A DNA stretch of 53,532 nucleotides, from the NCBI GenBank assembly GCA_021780115.1, contig JAJXZI010000239.1:1-53532 (forward strand), given 5' to 3'. The first letter of the stretch is position 1. Each line of letters starts with the position of its first letter. Below the pieces are notes generated by a model. The model was not told the origin of the DNA. It saw only the letters and a list, made by a program, of their open reading frames with translations, and ran no database searches. Below, piece by piece: positions 14,647 through 23,040 of the stretch. The translations under genes were made by a program, and so were the position numbers. Origin of the DNA: a bacterium (GTDB taxonomy: Bacteria; Verrucomicrobiota; Verrucomicrobiia; Limisphaerales; JAJXZI01).

Positions 14647-15582
14647 TCATTGGATATAGTCCAGCAGTGACAGGCGCATGATGTTCGCCCCGCTCTGGAT
14701 AGCCGCCTGGTAGGCCGTCTGGGTCCGGTTCAGTTGCGTGATCGTATCGGCCAGGTTGGCGTCGGCCTCATTGGAGATCTGTCCGGTGATGGCCGTGGCG
14801 CGGCTGCTGGCCAGCGAGGCGGCGGCGGCAAGCCGCGATTGGAGCACGCCGTTGCTGGCGATCTGCGAGATGAGGTTGTTCTCGTCCTGCAACAGCGCGG
14901 CGCGATCCGTCTTGGCGATGCCCGTGGTGTCGCCCGCCTGCAAGTGATTTTGCAGCGAGATGAGATGATTGAAGAAATCCGCGCCGCTGCGCGGGTCGGT
15001 GATCAACCCCCGCGGGCCGGTGCCGCTGGTGTTCGCGCCGGGAACCAGGGCGGACACGGTGGCCTTCTGGTCAATTTCGACGCTGGCCGTAGCGGCGTTT
15101 CCCTGGTAGGTCACGCCCGTCACCACGCCATTAGCGTCGGTGGTCACGGTGAACGGAGGCTGGTCGGTGCGCGTGCCGCCGAAGAGGTAGGCGCCGTCCT
15201 GTTGGCCGTTCGCCAATTGCACGGCCTGCTGGATGAGCTGGGTGACTTCGATGGCGTAGTTCTTCAGGTCCGCCTGGGACTTGGTGCCGTCCGCCAGCGT
15301 GGCGATCTCCCCGGCGCGGTCGGAAATGGTCTTCAGCGAGTTGATCGCGTTGTAGGACGCGGTCGCCTGCGTTTGGAGCGACGCGATGTTCTGTTGGTAT
15401 TGCGCGAGGCTCTGGCCTTCCGCCTGCCAGCCCATCACGAGGCTCATCCCCACCGGGTCGTCGTCGGGCGTCTGGATGCGACGGCCGGTGGAGACCTCGT
15501 TTTGCAGGTGGTTCTGCTGGCTGGCCAGCAGGTCCAGTTGGTCCACGAGCGAATTGGAGAAGGAACTGGGAGTAACGCGCAT
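14647..15582 (-). CDS. flgL: Hook-filament junction protein FlgL (HAP3)
   Basis: Joins the FlgK ring to the filament. The 311 residues begin with the flagellin-like helix MRVTPSSFSNSLVDQLDLL and STGRRIQTPDDDPVGM, have the YLFGGTRTDQPPF segment typical of FlgL near residue 130-145, and end in a C-terminal coiled coil (NLADTITQLNRTQTAYQAAI...IMRLSLLDYIQ). I use ATG 15582, which gives the family-type N-terminus; a TTG two codons upstream is also possible. flgK lies 167 bp upstream in the same direction, and no promoter was recognised in the gap. Confidence 0.95.
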   Translation of the reverse strand: MRVTPSSFSNSLVDQLDLLASQQNHLQNEVSTGRRIQTPDDDPVGMSLVMGWQAEGQSLAQYQQNIASLQTQATASYNAINSLKTISDRAGEIATLADGTKSQADLKNYAIEVTQLIQQAVQLANGQQDGAYLFGGTRTDQPPFTVTTDANGVVTGVTYQGNAATASVEIDQKATVSALVPGANTSGTGPRGLITDPRSGADFFNHLISLQNHLQAGDTTGIAKTDRAALLQDENNLISQIASNGVLQSRLAAAASLASSRATAITGQISNEADANLADTITQLNRTQTAYQAAIQSGANIMRLSLLDYIQ

Positions 15583-15749
15583 GGTCAAGTGCGATTGGAG
15601 GGTTGCAGACGGAGAGACGGCTGCGATTCGAGTGGCGTCCGGAAGGCGGGCCAGCGCGCTTCCGTCCGGCCGTTTTCGGCGATGCCCCGCCGCGTGCGGA
15701 GGAGATCAAGCGTCGGCGGGCGGTTCGGTTGGCGCGGCAGAGTCATCGG

Positions 15750-17180
15750 CTATTGCTTCATATTGATCACCGTCGTGAGCATCTGGTCCACGGTGTTCAC
15801 CAGTTTGGCGGACGCCTCGTAGGCCCGCTGGAAACTGACCAGGTTGGTCATTTCCTCGTCAATGGAGACGCCGCTGACGGAATTGCGCTGGTTCTGGAGC
15901 ATCGTCTGCACGGCCTGCTGGTCGCTGACCTGCGTGTTGGCGGTGGCCAGCGACTGGCCCAGTTGCGCGACGGATTGGTTGTAGCTGTCGCTGAAAGTCT
16001 GGTTGTTCAGGCCGGCGATTTTCGTGTTCGCCAATTGCGCCAGGGCCAAGGCCGTTTGATTGTCGCCTGCGGCGCCCGAGGGGCCGGCCGCCTGGATCAA
16101 CTCCGGGTTGGCCACCAAGGCGGAGTTGACCTGGATGCTCGCGGCATCCGTGCCGCTGAAGAAGGCGGCGCCGGTGCTGCCGGTCAGGCTGTAGCCCGCG
16201 CTGTGCGCCGTGTTGACGGCGCTGATGAGCTGCCCGGCCAGCGTGTTCAGGCTGGTTTGCGTCGCCGCCAGCGCGCCGTCGCGGGCGTCGATGTTGCCAC
16301 CGATGCTGCCCCCGGTGATGGTGAGCGCCGCGCCGGAGGTGGCGGCGCGCACGAGCACCTGCCCGCCGCCGGCGTCGTAGGTCTGCAAGGTGTCGAGCGT
16401 CTGCTGGCCGGAGACGAGCAGGTGGCCGCCGATGGAGACGTTCAGGCTGCCGTCCGGGGCGGTGCTGGCGTCCACGTTCACCAGTTTGGCGAGGGACTCC
16501 AGTTTCTGCTGGCGCAAGTCGCGCAGGTCGTTGGCCACGCCGCCGGTGGAGGCTTCCGCGGTGGTGATCTGCTGATTCAGGCTGGCGATGCCGGTCAGGA
16601 GTTGGTTGGCCGAGGCGGCATCCGACGTGATGGAGTTGTTGAGCAGGCCGCGCAGATTGGTGAGCTGTTGGCTGGTCTGGTTGAGGTCGGTGGCCAGCGT
16701 CTGCGCCTGGTTGACGACGAGTTGTCGCTCCGTCATCGAACTGGGCGCGGCGGAGAGGCTCTGGAAGGCGTTGAACAGGTTGCCCAAGTCCGTCGAAAGC
16801 CCCTGGGGCGTGCCGGCCGCGCTGCTCGAAGACGTGGCGCCGGTTCCGGTGGCGCTGTTCCCCAATTGTTCGCCAAGGCTGCTCTGGGCGTCCTGCAAGG
16901 CGCTTTGCTGCGCGTTCCAATACCCGCCCACGCTGGTCTCGCTGGTGATTTGCCGGTCCACCAGGGTGTCGCGGAGTTGCTGGATGGCCACGACGTCCGC
17001 GCCGGTGCCTTGGGGACCGATGGTGGTGTCGATCGCCGGGCTGGTCTGGATGAGGACGCGCTGGCGGGCGTAGGCGGGGTTGTTGACGTTGGCCAGGTTC
17101 TGGCCGGTGACTTCCACCGCTTGCTGCTGGGCTTGCAGCGAGCGAGCGCCGAGATTCAAGGTGCCGAACAGGCCAAGCAT
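15750..17180 (-). CDS. flgK: Hook-associated protein FlgK (HAP1)
   Basis: Forms the first junction ring above the hook. The 476 residues start MLGLFGTLNLGARSLQAQQ, carry the conserved GQNLANVNNPAYARQR near residue 29, a long coiled-coil D1 region and a C-terminal GVSIDEEMTNLVSFQRAYEASAKLVNTVDQMLTT helix. This is shorter than the 540-residue Salmonella protein, so the outer domains are reduced. It lies 12 bp after flgN, its export chaperone gene, as in many flagellar operons. Confidence 0.97.
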   Translation of the reverse strand: MLGLFGTLNLGARSLQAQQQAVEVTGQNLANVNNPAYARQRVLIQTSPAIDTTIGPQGTGADVVAIQQLRDTLVDRQITSETSVGGYWNAQQSALQDAQSSLGEQLGNSATGTGATSSSSAAGTPQGLSTDLGNLFNAFQSLSAAPSSMTERQLVVNQAQTLATDLNQTSQQLTNLRGLLNNSITSDAASANQLLTGIASLNQQITTAEASTGGVANDLRDLRQQKLESLAKLVNVDASTAPDGSLNVSIGGHLLVSGQQTLDTLQTYDAGGGQVLVRAATSGAALTITGGSIGGNIDARDGALAATQTSLNTLAGQLISAVNTAHSAGYSLTGSTGAAFFSGTDAASIQVNSALVANPELIQAAGPSGAAGDNQTALALAQLANTKIAGLNNQTFSDSYNQSVAQLGQSLATANTQVSDQQAVQTMLQNQRNSVSGVSIDEEMTNLVSFQRAYEASAKLVNTVDQMLTTVINMKQ

Positions 17181-17192
17181 GGTGGGGAGGGG

Positions 17193-17702
17193 TTAACCGA
17201 CGGCGTCGTAGAGCGACTGCGGCGCCAGGCCGGGCATGAGCACGCCGCCGGCGTCGTTGTAGGTGGTGGTGCCGTTCGCGGGAAAGAGCGAACAGATCAA
17301 CCGCTGCATCAACTCCAGGGCGCGGGTCAGCAGCAGGTGGTTCTGCCGGGCGCGTTGCTGGACGCGGGCGAGCAACGAGTTGTTCTCCTGGACCAGCGCG
17401 GAAACGAGCGGCCGGTAGTCCGGCGGCAGGACGGGCACCAGGGCCGCGAAACCGGTGGTTTCGGGCAGGCCGAGGTGGCGCGCCAAATGCCGCTGGTATT
17501 GCTCCCGCTCCAGGCGGGCGGCGCGGATGGTGCCGGACTGGGCGTTGATGGCGGCTACCGTCTGCAATAGATCCTGGGTTTGACGCAGCACCACCATCTC
17601 CTGCTGCTGGTCGAGCAGGGCCAGCATCTCACCGTATTGCTTCAACTCTTCGCGGAGACTTTCGATCAAATTGTTCAGAAATTCAGTCATGGGGGCGGAC
17701 AT
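17193..17702 (-). CDS. flgN: FlgN-family export chaperone for FlgK/FlgL
   Basis: A cytosolic helical chaperone expected to hold FlgK and FlgL for secretion. The 169 residues are largely coiled coil (LNNLIESLREELKQYGEMLALLDQQQ; LVQENNSLLARVQQRARQNHLLLTRALELM), which is the FlgN pattern, with a disordered C-terminal tail of about 30 residues. ATG 17702 overlaps the end of flgJ by 20 bp; a second in-frame ATG at 17690 is also possible. It directly precedes flgK. Sequence conservation in this family is poor, so context carries part of the call. Confidence 0.85.
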   Translation of the reverse strand: MSAPMTEFLNNLIESLREELKQYGEMLALLDQQQEMVVLRQTQDLLQTVAAINAQSGTIRAARLEREQYQRHLARHLGLPETTGFAALVPVLPPDYRPLVSALVQENNSLLARVQQRARQNHLLLTRALELMQRLICSLFPANGTTTYNDAGGVLMPGLAPQSLYDAVG

Positions 17703-18120
17703 TGAGGTGGACCGGCCGGCGCGGCGGCGCCGGGGCGGCGGTTGGCCCGCGGGACGTCGTGGCTGGGGACGCGGCGGGCGACGGGCGGCCCTCGGCGTTG
17801 GCGGGGCGGGGGCGCAACTGCCGGTTCAACTGGGAGTCCAGTGTTTTGGCCAGGCCAAACGAACCCGATTTGGAAATGCTGTTAGCGAGTTGCTCGGTGA
17901 CGAGATCGCGGTAGATGCCGGCCGCGGTGGAGTTGCTGGTGAGGCTGGATTGGAAGACGGGCTGCTGCGCCTCCTGGAGAATTTGCCGGAGCAGCAGCGC
18001 CTCGAACTGACGGCTCACCTCGGTCACCTTGTCCTGCTCGGTAAGGTTGGCATTGGCGGCGAGCCGTTCCAGGGGCAGGTCGGCCGGCTTGAGGGGGCGC
18101 TGAAGCGGGTCAATTTGCAT
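17683..18120 (-). CDS. flgJ: Rod-binding protein FlgJ, N-terminal domain only
   Basis: Caps the growing rod. The 145 residues show the rod-binding domain (VTEVSRQFEALLLRQILQEAQQP near residue 32-54, then YRDLVTEQLANSISKSGSFGLAKTL). There is no C-terminal peptidoglycan hydrolase domain as in enterobacterial FlgJ (313 aa); instead a Pro/Ala/Arg-rich tail. A separate hydrolase would have to open the wall, and none is in the window. It begins 1 nt after flgI and overlaps flgN by 20 bp. Confidence 0.92.
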   Translation of the reverse strand: MQIDPLQRPLKPADLPLERLAANANLTEQDKVTEVSRQFEALLLRQILQEAQQPVFQSSLTSNSTAAGIYRDLVTEQLANSISKSGSFGLAKTLDSQLNRQLRPRPANAEGRPSPAASPATTSRGPTAAPAPPRRPVHLNVRPHD

Positions 18121-18121
18121 T

Positions 18122-19243
18122 TCAGCGGATGAGCAGTTCGGCCTGCAACGCGCCGGCCTCTTTCATGGCCTGGAAGATGGCCATCATGTCCCGCGGCGTG
18201 ACCCCCAGCGCGTTGAGCGACGTGGCCACCTGCTCCACCGTGGGCAGGTCGGGCAGGGCGACCAAACGGGCCTTGTTCTCGGTCACGTCCGTCGTGGTGC
18301 TGGGGGTGACGACGGTGGTGGCATTGCTGCCGGTCAACGGGGCGGGTTGGGAGACGTTGAGCGTGGAGGCGACATTGATGGTGATGTTGCCGTGCGAGAT
18401 CGCGCAATTGGAAATCTTGATCCGCGACGTGGCCACAATGGTGCCGGTCCGTTCGTTGATGATGATGCGCGCCGCGGTGTCTGGGACGACCTCGATGGCC
18501 TCGATCCGCGCGACGAAATCCACCGGCACGGTCTCGGCGCCGTGCGGCAAACGGACGCGGACAGTCGTGGAATCGAGCGCCACCGCACTGTTGGTGAACA
18601 GGTCATTGATCGCGGTCTCCATGCGGGATGCCAAGGTGAAGCTCGGGTCGCGCAGGAGCAGTTCGATGGAATCATTCCGCACGATGGTCGCGGGAATCTC
18701 GCGTTCCACCAGCGCGCCGCCGATGATCTGGGCCGTGGTCGGGTGATTCTTGGTGACCGTCGCCCCGCCGCCTCCCCCCGGCCCAGCCGTGAACCCGCCG
18801 ACGGCCACCGGGCCTTGGGCGACGGCATAGACGCGATTGTCCGCGCCCAACAGCGCCGTTTGCAACAGAACGCCGCCTTGGAGCGATCCCGCGTCGCCCA
18901 TCGAGGCGACCGTCACATCGAGGCGCGAGCCGGGCTTGGCAAAGGCGGGGATGTCCGCCGTGACCATGACCACCGCCACGTTTTTGGCGGAAATCATCAT
19001 CAACTGGGCCGCCCCCACGTTGATGCCGTAACGTTGGAGCAGATTGGCGAGAGTCTGCTGGGTGTAAATCGGGTTGCGGTCGCCGTCGCCGGCCAACCCG
19101 GCCACCAGGCCGTAGCCCACCAGTTGGTTGTCGCGCGCCCCGGCCACCATGGTGAGGTCCTTGATCCGCACGCCGCTGCCGGTGGCGGCGGCGGACGCGG
19201 CCAGGGCCAACACAACGAAGAATCCACACCCCAGGCGACGCAT
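18122..19243 (-). CDS. flgI: Flagellar P-ring protein FlgI
   Basis: Builds the periplasmic P ring around the rod. ATG 19243 gives 373 residues with a clean Sec signal (MRRLGCGFFVVLALAASAAA), followed by GSGVRIKDLTMVAGARDNQLVGYGLVAGLAGDGD, the FlgI hallmark, and a C-terminal LNALGVTPRDMMAIFQAMKEAGALQAELLIR. A longer reading with 14 more residues would bury the signal peptide and overlap flgH, so I reject it. It starts 2 nt after the flgH stop. P and L rings imply a Gram-negative envelope with an outer membrane. Confidence 0.97.
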   Translation of the reverse strand: MRRLGCGFFVVLALAASAAATGSGVRIKDLTMVAGARDNQLVGYGLVAGLAGDGDRNPIYTQQTLANLLQRYGINVGAAQLMMISAKNVAVVMVTADIPAFAKPGSRLDVTVASMGDAGSLQGGVLLQTALLGADNRVYAVAQGPVAVGGFTAGPGGGGGATVTKNHPTTAQIIGGALVEREIPATIVRNDSIELLLRDPSFTLASRMETAINDLFTNSAVALDSTTVRVRLPHGAETVPVDFVARIEAIEVVPDTAARIIINERTGTIVATSRIKISNCAISHGNITINVASTLNVSQPAPLTGSNATTVVTPSTTTDVTENKARLVALPDLPTVEQVATSLNALGVTPRDMMAIFQAMKEAGALQAELLIR

Positions 19244-19245
19244 AC

Positions 19246-20001
19246 TCAGAAGGGGGAAATCTTGTCCCAGATTTTGTTGAACCAACCCTTCTTCTGGCTG
19301 TCGGTGATGGCGCCCTTGGAGAGGAACTTGATCGTGGCGTCGGCCACGTTGTAACTGAACACGGTGTTGTTGGCCGCCACGTCGTCGGGCCGGACCACGC
19401 CCCGCAGAATGATGGTCTGTTGTTCGCCGGAGAAGGCGGTTTCGCGCGTGCCTTCGACCACGAGGTTTTTGTTGGGCAGCACGTCCACCACGCGCACGGC
19501 CACCTGGGCGATGATGTTCTGGGAATTGTTGATCGTCCCCCCGCCGGTGAAGTCGTTTTTCGAGCTGTACTTCATCGCCGGCAGTTGGCCGCCCTTGGTC
19601 AGCAGTCCGCTGGCCGCCGGACTGTAGAGAAACGCGGCGATGCTCGCGTCCATGCCCGATTGCTTGCTGGTGGTGGTATTGTTGCCCTTAGTCGCGGAGT
19701 TGTTTTCCTGGACGACGATGGTGAGGATGTCGCCCACGTTCAGGCCGCGTTTGTCCACGTACATCGGGCTGGAGGATCCCTCCACCCAGAGGGAATCGGC
19801 CGGCAGCGAAAGGGGGCCGAGCCACAGCGTCAACCCAAGCAGAGCCAGTCGCAAGGACGCCTCCCGGGGTTCCCATCCGGCCCGCCGGGTTCGGGTGGCG
19901 CCCTTCGACTTCCTTGTCACCACCCGGAACGCCACCGCCGGAGGGCGATTGGGATCGAGGAGGCGCGCCAGTTCAGAGCGCAACAAGAATGGTTTGTTCA
20001 T
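19246..20001 (-). CDS. flgH: Flagellar L-ring protein FlgH
   Basis: Forms the outer-membrane L ring. The mature part is clear: SLWVEGSSSPMYVDKRGLNVGDILTIVVQENN, LPAMKYSSKNDF, then VAVRVVDVLPNKNLVVEGTRE and IILRGVVRPDDV. ATG 20001, chosen for an AAAGG motif 7-8 nt upstream, gives 251 residues but puts the hydrophobic signal (LALLGLTLWLGPLSLPAD) around residue 50-68. GTG 19935 or 19923 would give a more normal leader. There is no lipobox cysteine, unlike enterobacterial FlgH. The chosen start overlaps the 3' end of flgA by 29 bp. Function is sure; the start is not. Confidence 0.93.
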   Translation of the reverse strand: MNKPFLLRSELARLLDPNRPPAVAFRVVTRKSKGATRTRRAGWEPREASLRLALLGLTLWLGPLSLPADSLWVEGSSSPMYVDKRGLNVGDILTIVVQENNSATKGNNTTTSKQSGMDASIAAFLYSPAASGLLTKGGQLPAMKYSSKNDFTGGGTINNSQNIIAQVAVRVVDVLPNKNLVVEGTRETAFSGEQQTIILRGVVRPDDVAANNTVFSYNVADATIKFLSKGAITDSQKKGWFNKIWDKISPF

Positions 20002-20929
20002 CGATGACCTTTCCGCGAATTTCCCGCTTGGAGTCCGGGTTGCGTGCCCGCACGATTTGGCCGGGGACGCCATCTTCCAGCACCTCGACCTTCATGGTCA
20101 TCTCGAGGGCGCCCTCCCGGACCACGGCGTGGGCCCCCTGACCGCGATGAACCAACGCCCGCAGTTTGAGGACGCGCGCCAGGAGGGGCGACCCCGCCGG
20201 CACGCTCTCGGCCAGTTCGCGTGACGCATCACCCGGGACGACCTCGGCCAACGGTTCGCGCAGGCTCAGAATGTCGCGGCGTTCGCGCGTGATCTCGGCG
20301 TCGCGCAGCGGTTCCCCGCGCCGGAGGGGGGCTTGCGCCACCCAGACCTCCTTCCACACCCTGGCCTGCAGGCTGGCCTGCCAGGTGCCAATGCTTTCGC
20401 GAGCGGTGCGCAGTTCGAAGCGGATCATGAACAGCGGGCCGACCCCGCTCAGCGGCAGCTCGAGAATGCTCAGGTTCAGAGGCTCATCCGGCACGGCGAC
20501 GGGTACCCACGCACGCATGAACCGGAGTTCAAGTTCACCGCGATTCTTGACGTACTCCCGCTGCAGGGCGGACGTTAGGAGTTCCTTCAGGTCGGTTTCA
20601 CCCAGGGTGCGGGCGCGACGGGTGACGTGAACGACTTCGGCCCCGCGCCAGTTGGTGCTTGAGAGTCCGGGCGCGAGGCGCCGAAGCGTCTCCTGAATCT
20701 GGGCGCGGGTCAGCGTGATGGCTTGGCCCCACGCCGGCGCGGACACCAGGAGGACATGCGCCAGGGGCGTGCGGGCGCTGGCGATCTGGCTCAAGAAAAC
20801 GCCTTCGCCATCCACTTGCGCGTTGGTGCTCAGGGTCACCGGGGATGGCGCGTCCGCCCTGGAACGGACCGCGCTGGCGGCCAAGATCGCGCACGTCAAC
20901 CGCAGAAGAATGGCGGCGAAAGGCTTCAT
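19973..20929 (-). CDS. flgA: P-ring assembly chaperone FlgA
   Basis: A periplasmic chaperone that helps FlgI assemble. It has 318 residues with a signal peptide (MKPFAAILLRLTCAILAASAVRSRA), a middle region of low conservation, and the C-terminal SAF/ChapFlgA domain (VWVAQAPLRRGEPLRDAEI, VPAGSPLLARVLK, VREGALEMTMKVEVLEDGVPGQIVRARNP). It is longer than typical FlgA (about 220-240 aa). The ATG shares one base with the flgG stop (TGATG). Confidence 0.92.
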   Translation of the reverse strand: MKPFAAILLRLTCAILAASAVRSRADAPSPVTLSTNAQVDGEGVFLSQIASARTPLAHVLLVSAPAWGQAITLTRAQIQETLRRLAPGLSSTNWRGAEVVHVTRRARTLGETDLKELLTSALQREYVKNRGELELRFMRAWVPVAVPDEPLNLSILELPLSGVGPLFMIRFELRTARESIGTWQASLQARVWKEVWVAQAPLRRGEPLRDAEITRERRDILSLREPLAEVVPGDASRELAESVPAGSPLLARVLKLRALVHRGQGAHAVVREGALEMTMKVEVLEDGVPGQIVRARNPDSKREIRGKVIDEQTILVAL

Positions 20930-21711
20930 CAGCGTTTCAGGTTGTTACTGTCCTGCATCATTTCGTCGGAGGCCTGGACGGCCTTGGCGTTCACCTCGTA
21001 CGCGCGCTGGGCAATGATGAGATTGACCATTTCCTCCACGACCTTGACGTTGGACATTTCCAGGTAGCCTTGATTCAACTCCCCGAAGCCGTTCTGCCCC
21101 GGGGTACCATATTCGGCCGTGCCGGAAGCCAGGGTGGGCTTGTACAGATTGCTGCCGATGGCCTCCAAGCCCGCCGGATTGTTGAAGCGGACCATTTGGA
21201 GACTGTAGTTGGTGGTGCCGTTGACGCCGGTATAGGTGACTTGGCCGTTGGCGGTGATGGTGATACCGGTAGTGCCCATCGGAACCGGTTGGAAACCGCC
21301 GTTGACCACCAGACCGTCGCTCGTGGTGATGCGACCGTCCGAAGCCGTCTTCAAGGCCCCGTCGCGGGTGTAGGCGAGAGTGCCGTCGGGCATCTGGACT
21401 TCGAAGAAGCCATCCCCTTGAATGGCCAGGTCGAGACGCTCCCCCGTCTGGGTCAACTCCCCCGTGGTGAAAATGCGCGAGGTGGCGACGGGGCGGGAGC
21501 CGTTGCCAACCTGCAGGCCGGTGGGCAGTTGATTGCCGGCGCCTTGTTCCGCACCGGCGGAGCGCGTCGTCTGATAGAGCAAGTCCTGAAATTCGATCTT
21601 GCTCTTCTTGAAACCGGTCGTATTGACGTTGGCCAGGTTGTTCGCGATGACGTCGAGATTGAGTTGCTGGGACTCCATCCCGGCAGCCGACGAGTAAAGG
21701 GCGCGGAGCAT
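20929..21711 (-). CDS. flgG: Distal rod protein FlgG
   Basis: The distal rod subunit. The 260 residues match FlgG in length and pattern: MLRALYSSAAGMESQQLNLDVIANNLANVNTTGFKKSK at the start, AIQGDGFFEVQMPDG and YTRDGALK near residue 95-115, and the C-terminal GYLEMSNVKVVEEMVNLIIAQRAYEVNAKAVQASDEMM. It follows flgF by 92 bp, a gap that carries a heptamer repeat. Confidence 0.97.
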   Translation of the reverse strand: MLRALYSSAAGMESQQLNLDVIANNLANVNTTGFKKSKIEFQDLLYQTTRSAGAEQGAGNQLPTGLQVGNGSRPVATSRIFTTGELTQTGERLDLAIQGDGFFEVQMPDGTLAYTRDGALKTASDGRITTSDGLVVNGGFQPVPMGTTGITITANGQVTYTGVNGTTNYSLQMVRFNNPAGLEAIGSNLYKPTLASGTAEYGTPGQNGFGELNQGYLEMSNVKVVEEMVNLIIAQRAYEVNAKAVQASDEMMQDSNNLKR

Positions 21712-21726
21712 GTCAACGGTTCAGAC

Positions 21727-21747
21727 GTGGAGGGTGGAGGGTGGAGG
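21727..21747. repeat. Three tandem copies of a 7-bp unit between flgF and flgG
   Basis: GTGGAGG is repeated three times, followed by a GC-rich stretch (GGGCCGGAGGCCGGCC) able to fold back. It is the second of three heptamer arrays in the window. No coding or promoter role is visible. Confidence 0.8.
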
Positions 21748-21803
21748 GCCGGGCCGGAGGCCGGCCTGACTGGGAACGGGGACCCCCGATTGTGTTCCCA
21801 AGT

Positions 21804-22550
21804 TCATGCCGGAGTGCCCAGATCGGTGATGATGCGGCCCATGCGGTCGTCCTGCATGGTCATGACCTTCTGGTTGGCCTCGAACATGCGCAGAGAAGTG
21901 ATGAGATTCGCCATTTCGGTCGTGGGCAGCATGTTGGCGTTTTCCAGGTACCCCTGCCGGAGCACAGAACCTTGCGCGCTCCCGGCGACCAGCTTGGGAT
22001 CCTCGGCCTTGAAGTACCCGGCGCCAATGGCGGTCAGCCGGTGCGGGTCGTTGAACGTGACCAGCTTGATCTTGCCTTTGGCGTCGCTGCCCTGGCTGAC
22101 TTCCCCGGTAGGCGCGACCGTCAACGGGGCGGGATTGCTCGCGGTCAACTGCAACGGCCCGCTTTCGCCCATCACCGGGTAGCCCTGCTTGGTCACGAGC
22201 TGGTTCTGGGCGTTGAGTTGAAATTCGCCGTCCCGCGTGTAGCCGTGCTGGCCGTTGGGAAGCTGTACCTCGAAGAAGCCCGGCCCCTCGATTGCCAGAT
22301 CGGTTTTGACCCCCGTCGGGTTGACTTCTCCCGGACTCAGGTTGGTCGCCCCCGTGGTGCGGGGCATGAGAATCGCCGGTGCCGGTTGCCCCGTGGACGA
22401 AGGCATGACCCCGGCTTGGATGGCGTCAAAGGAGAGTTCCTGCTTCTTGAAACCGGGAAGGGAACTGGAGGCCAGGTTTTGGGAGATGAGTTCCTGCCAG
22501 CGCGAATTGGCGTTCATCGCCGCGGCGGCCTGGTAGAGACTCACATTCAT
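21804..22550 (-). CDS. flgF: Proximal rod protein FlgF (FlgF/FlgG family)
   Basis: A rod subunit. The 248 residues start MNVSLYQAAAAMNANSRWQELISQNLASS, as in FlgF/FlgG paralogues, have EGPGFFEVQLPNGQHGYTRDGEF in the middle and end GYLENANMLPTTEMANLITSLRMFEANQKVMTMQDDRMG. The canonical NNLAN motif is altered to QNLAS. It stands before flgG as the first gene of the rod/ring unit, and its ATG is about 3 nt from the predicted sigma-54 start point. Confidence 0.9.
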   Translation of the reverse strand: MNVSLYQAAAAMNANSRWQELISQNLASSSLPGFKKQELSFDAIQAGVMPSSTGQPAPAILMPRTTGATNLSPGEVNPTGVKTDLAIEGPGFFEVQLPNGQHGYTRDGEFQLNAQNQLVTKQGYPVMGESGPLQLTASNPAPLTVAPTGEVSQGSDAKGKIKLVTFNDPHRLTAIGAGYFKAEDPKLVAGSAQGSVLRQGYLENANMLPTTEMANLITSLRMFEANQKVMTMQDDRMGRIITDLGTPA

Positions 22551-22563
22551 CGGCGTACAAGGA

Positions 22564-22579
22564 AGCAGTGGATGTGCCA
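22564..22579 (-). promoter_or_regulatory. Sigma-54 promoter of flgF-flgG-flgA...flgL
   Basis: The minus strand reads TGGCACATCCACTGCT with GG-N10-GC spacing. The predicted +1 is near 22553, 3 nt before the flgF ATG. It is nearly identical to the fliW site. Confidence 0.85.
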
Positions 22580-22743
22580 GCGAGAAAAGGGCTTCCCTTC
22601 AAGGGTTTTTGGCGATGCCGCTCCGGCAGTGGCAAAAGATTCCGGGCCGTGCTTGCAGTTCTTGCCGCCTGGTCCGGGCCTGAATCCACGCTCCGGTTCG
22701 GAACTCCCGCCGCTCGGGCCGCGCGCTGGAGCCGTGGGATTCT

Positions 22744-23040
22744 TCAGTAATGGCAGTCCAGTTCGATGACCTGGCCGCATCCGCACTGGACGCGGATCTG
22801 CGTCACCTGATCACCGTTGCGTTGGACCGTCACCGTGGGAGGCGGGCCGGCGGCGGCGCGAACCGCCGCTGCGGGCAGGCCGGCACCCGCCGGAACGAGC
22901 GGCTTGAAGGGTTGGGCGCCCGCGGGCTGGCAGAGGACTTTGAGCCGTGTATCCGCCGTGGTCGCTGGAGAGGCGAAAGCCGCCGGGATCAGCGGCACGA
23001 ACGGCTCTGAAGGCGTGGCGTTCACGGGGCGCGCGTTCAC
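22744..23040 (-). CDS. Small protein with C-terminal Cys-x-Cys motif, coupled to motB
   Basis: The frame opens at GTG 23040, which overlaps the motB stop as GTGA, and gives 98 residues. The longer frame upstream is only the shadow of motB. The first 60 residues are Ala/Pro-rich and probably flexible. The last 30 look folded: PTVTVQRNGDQVTQIRVQ, then CGCG, then QVIELDCHY, i.e. two strands and three cysteines that could bind a metal. No signal peptide is apparent. I know no assigned function; similar RdGD...CxCGxxIeLdC endings occur, as I recall, in verrucomicrobial proteins. The place after motA-motB suggests a motor or envelope accessory role (inference). Confidence 0.6.
   Translation of the reverse strand: MNARPVNATPSEPFVPLIPAAFASPATTADTRLKVLCQPAGAQPFKPLVPAGAGLPAAAVRAAAGPPPTVTVQRNGDQVTQIRVQCGCGQVIELDCHY

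Noticed and set aside
15603-17570. 655-aa plus-strand frame opposite flgK
   Set aside because: Gly/Ala/Arg/Val-rich antisense shadow caused by high G+C; flgK on the minus strand explains the DNA.
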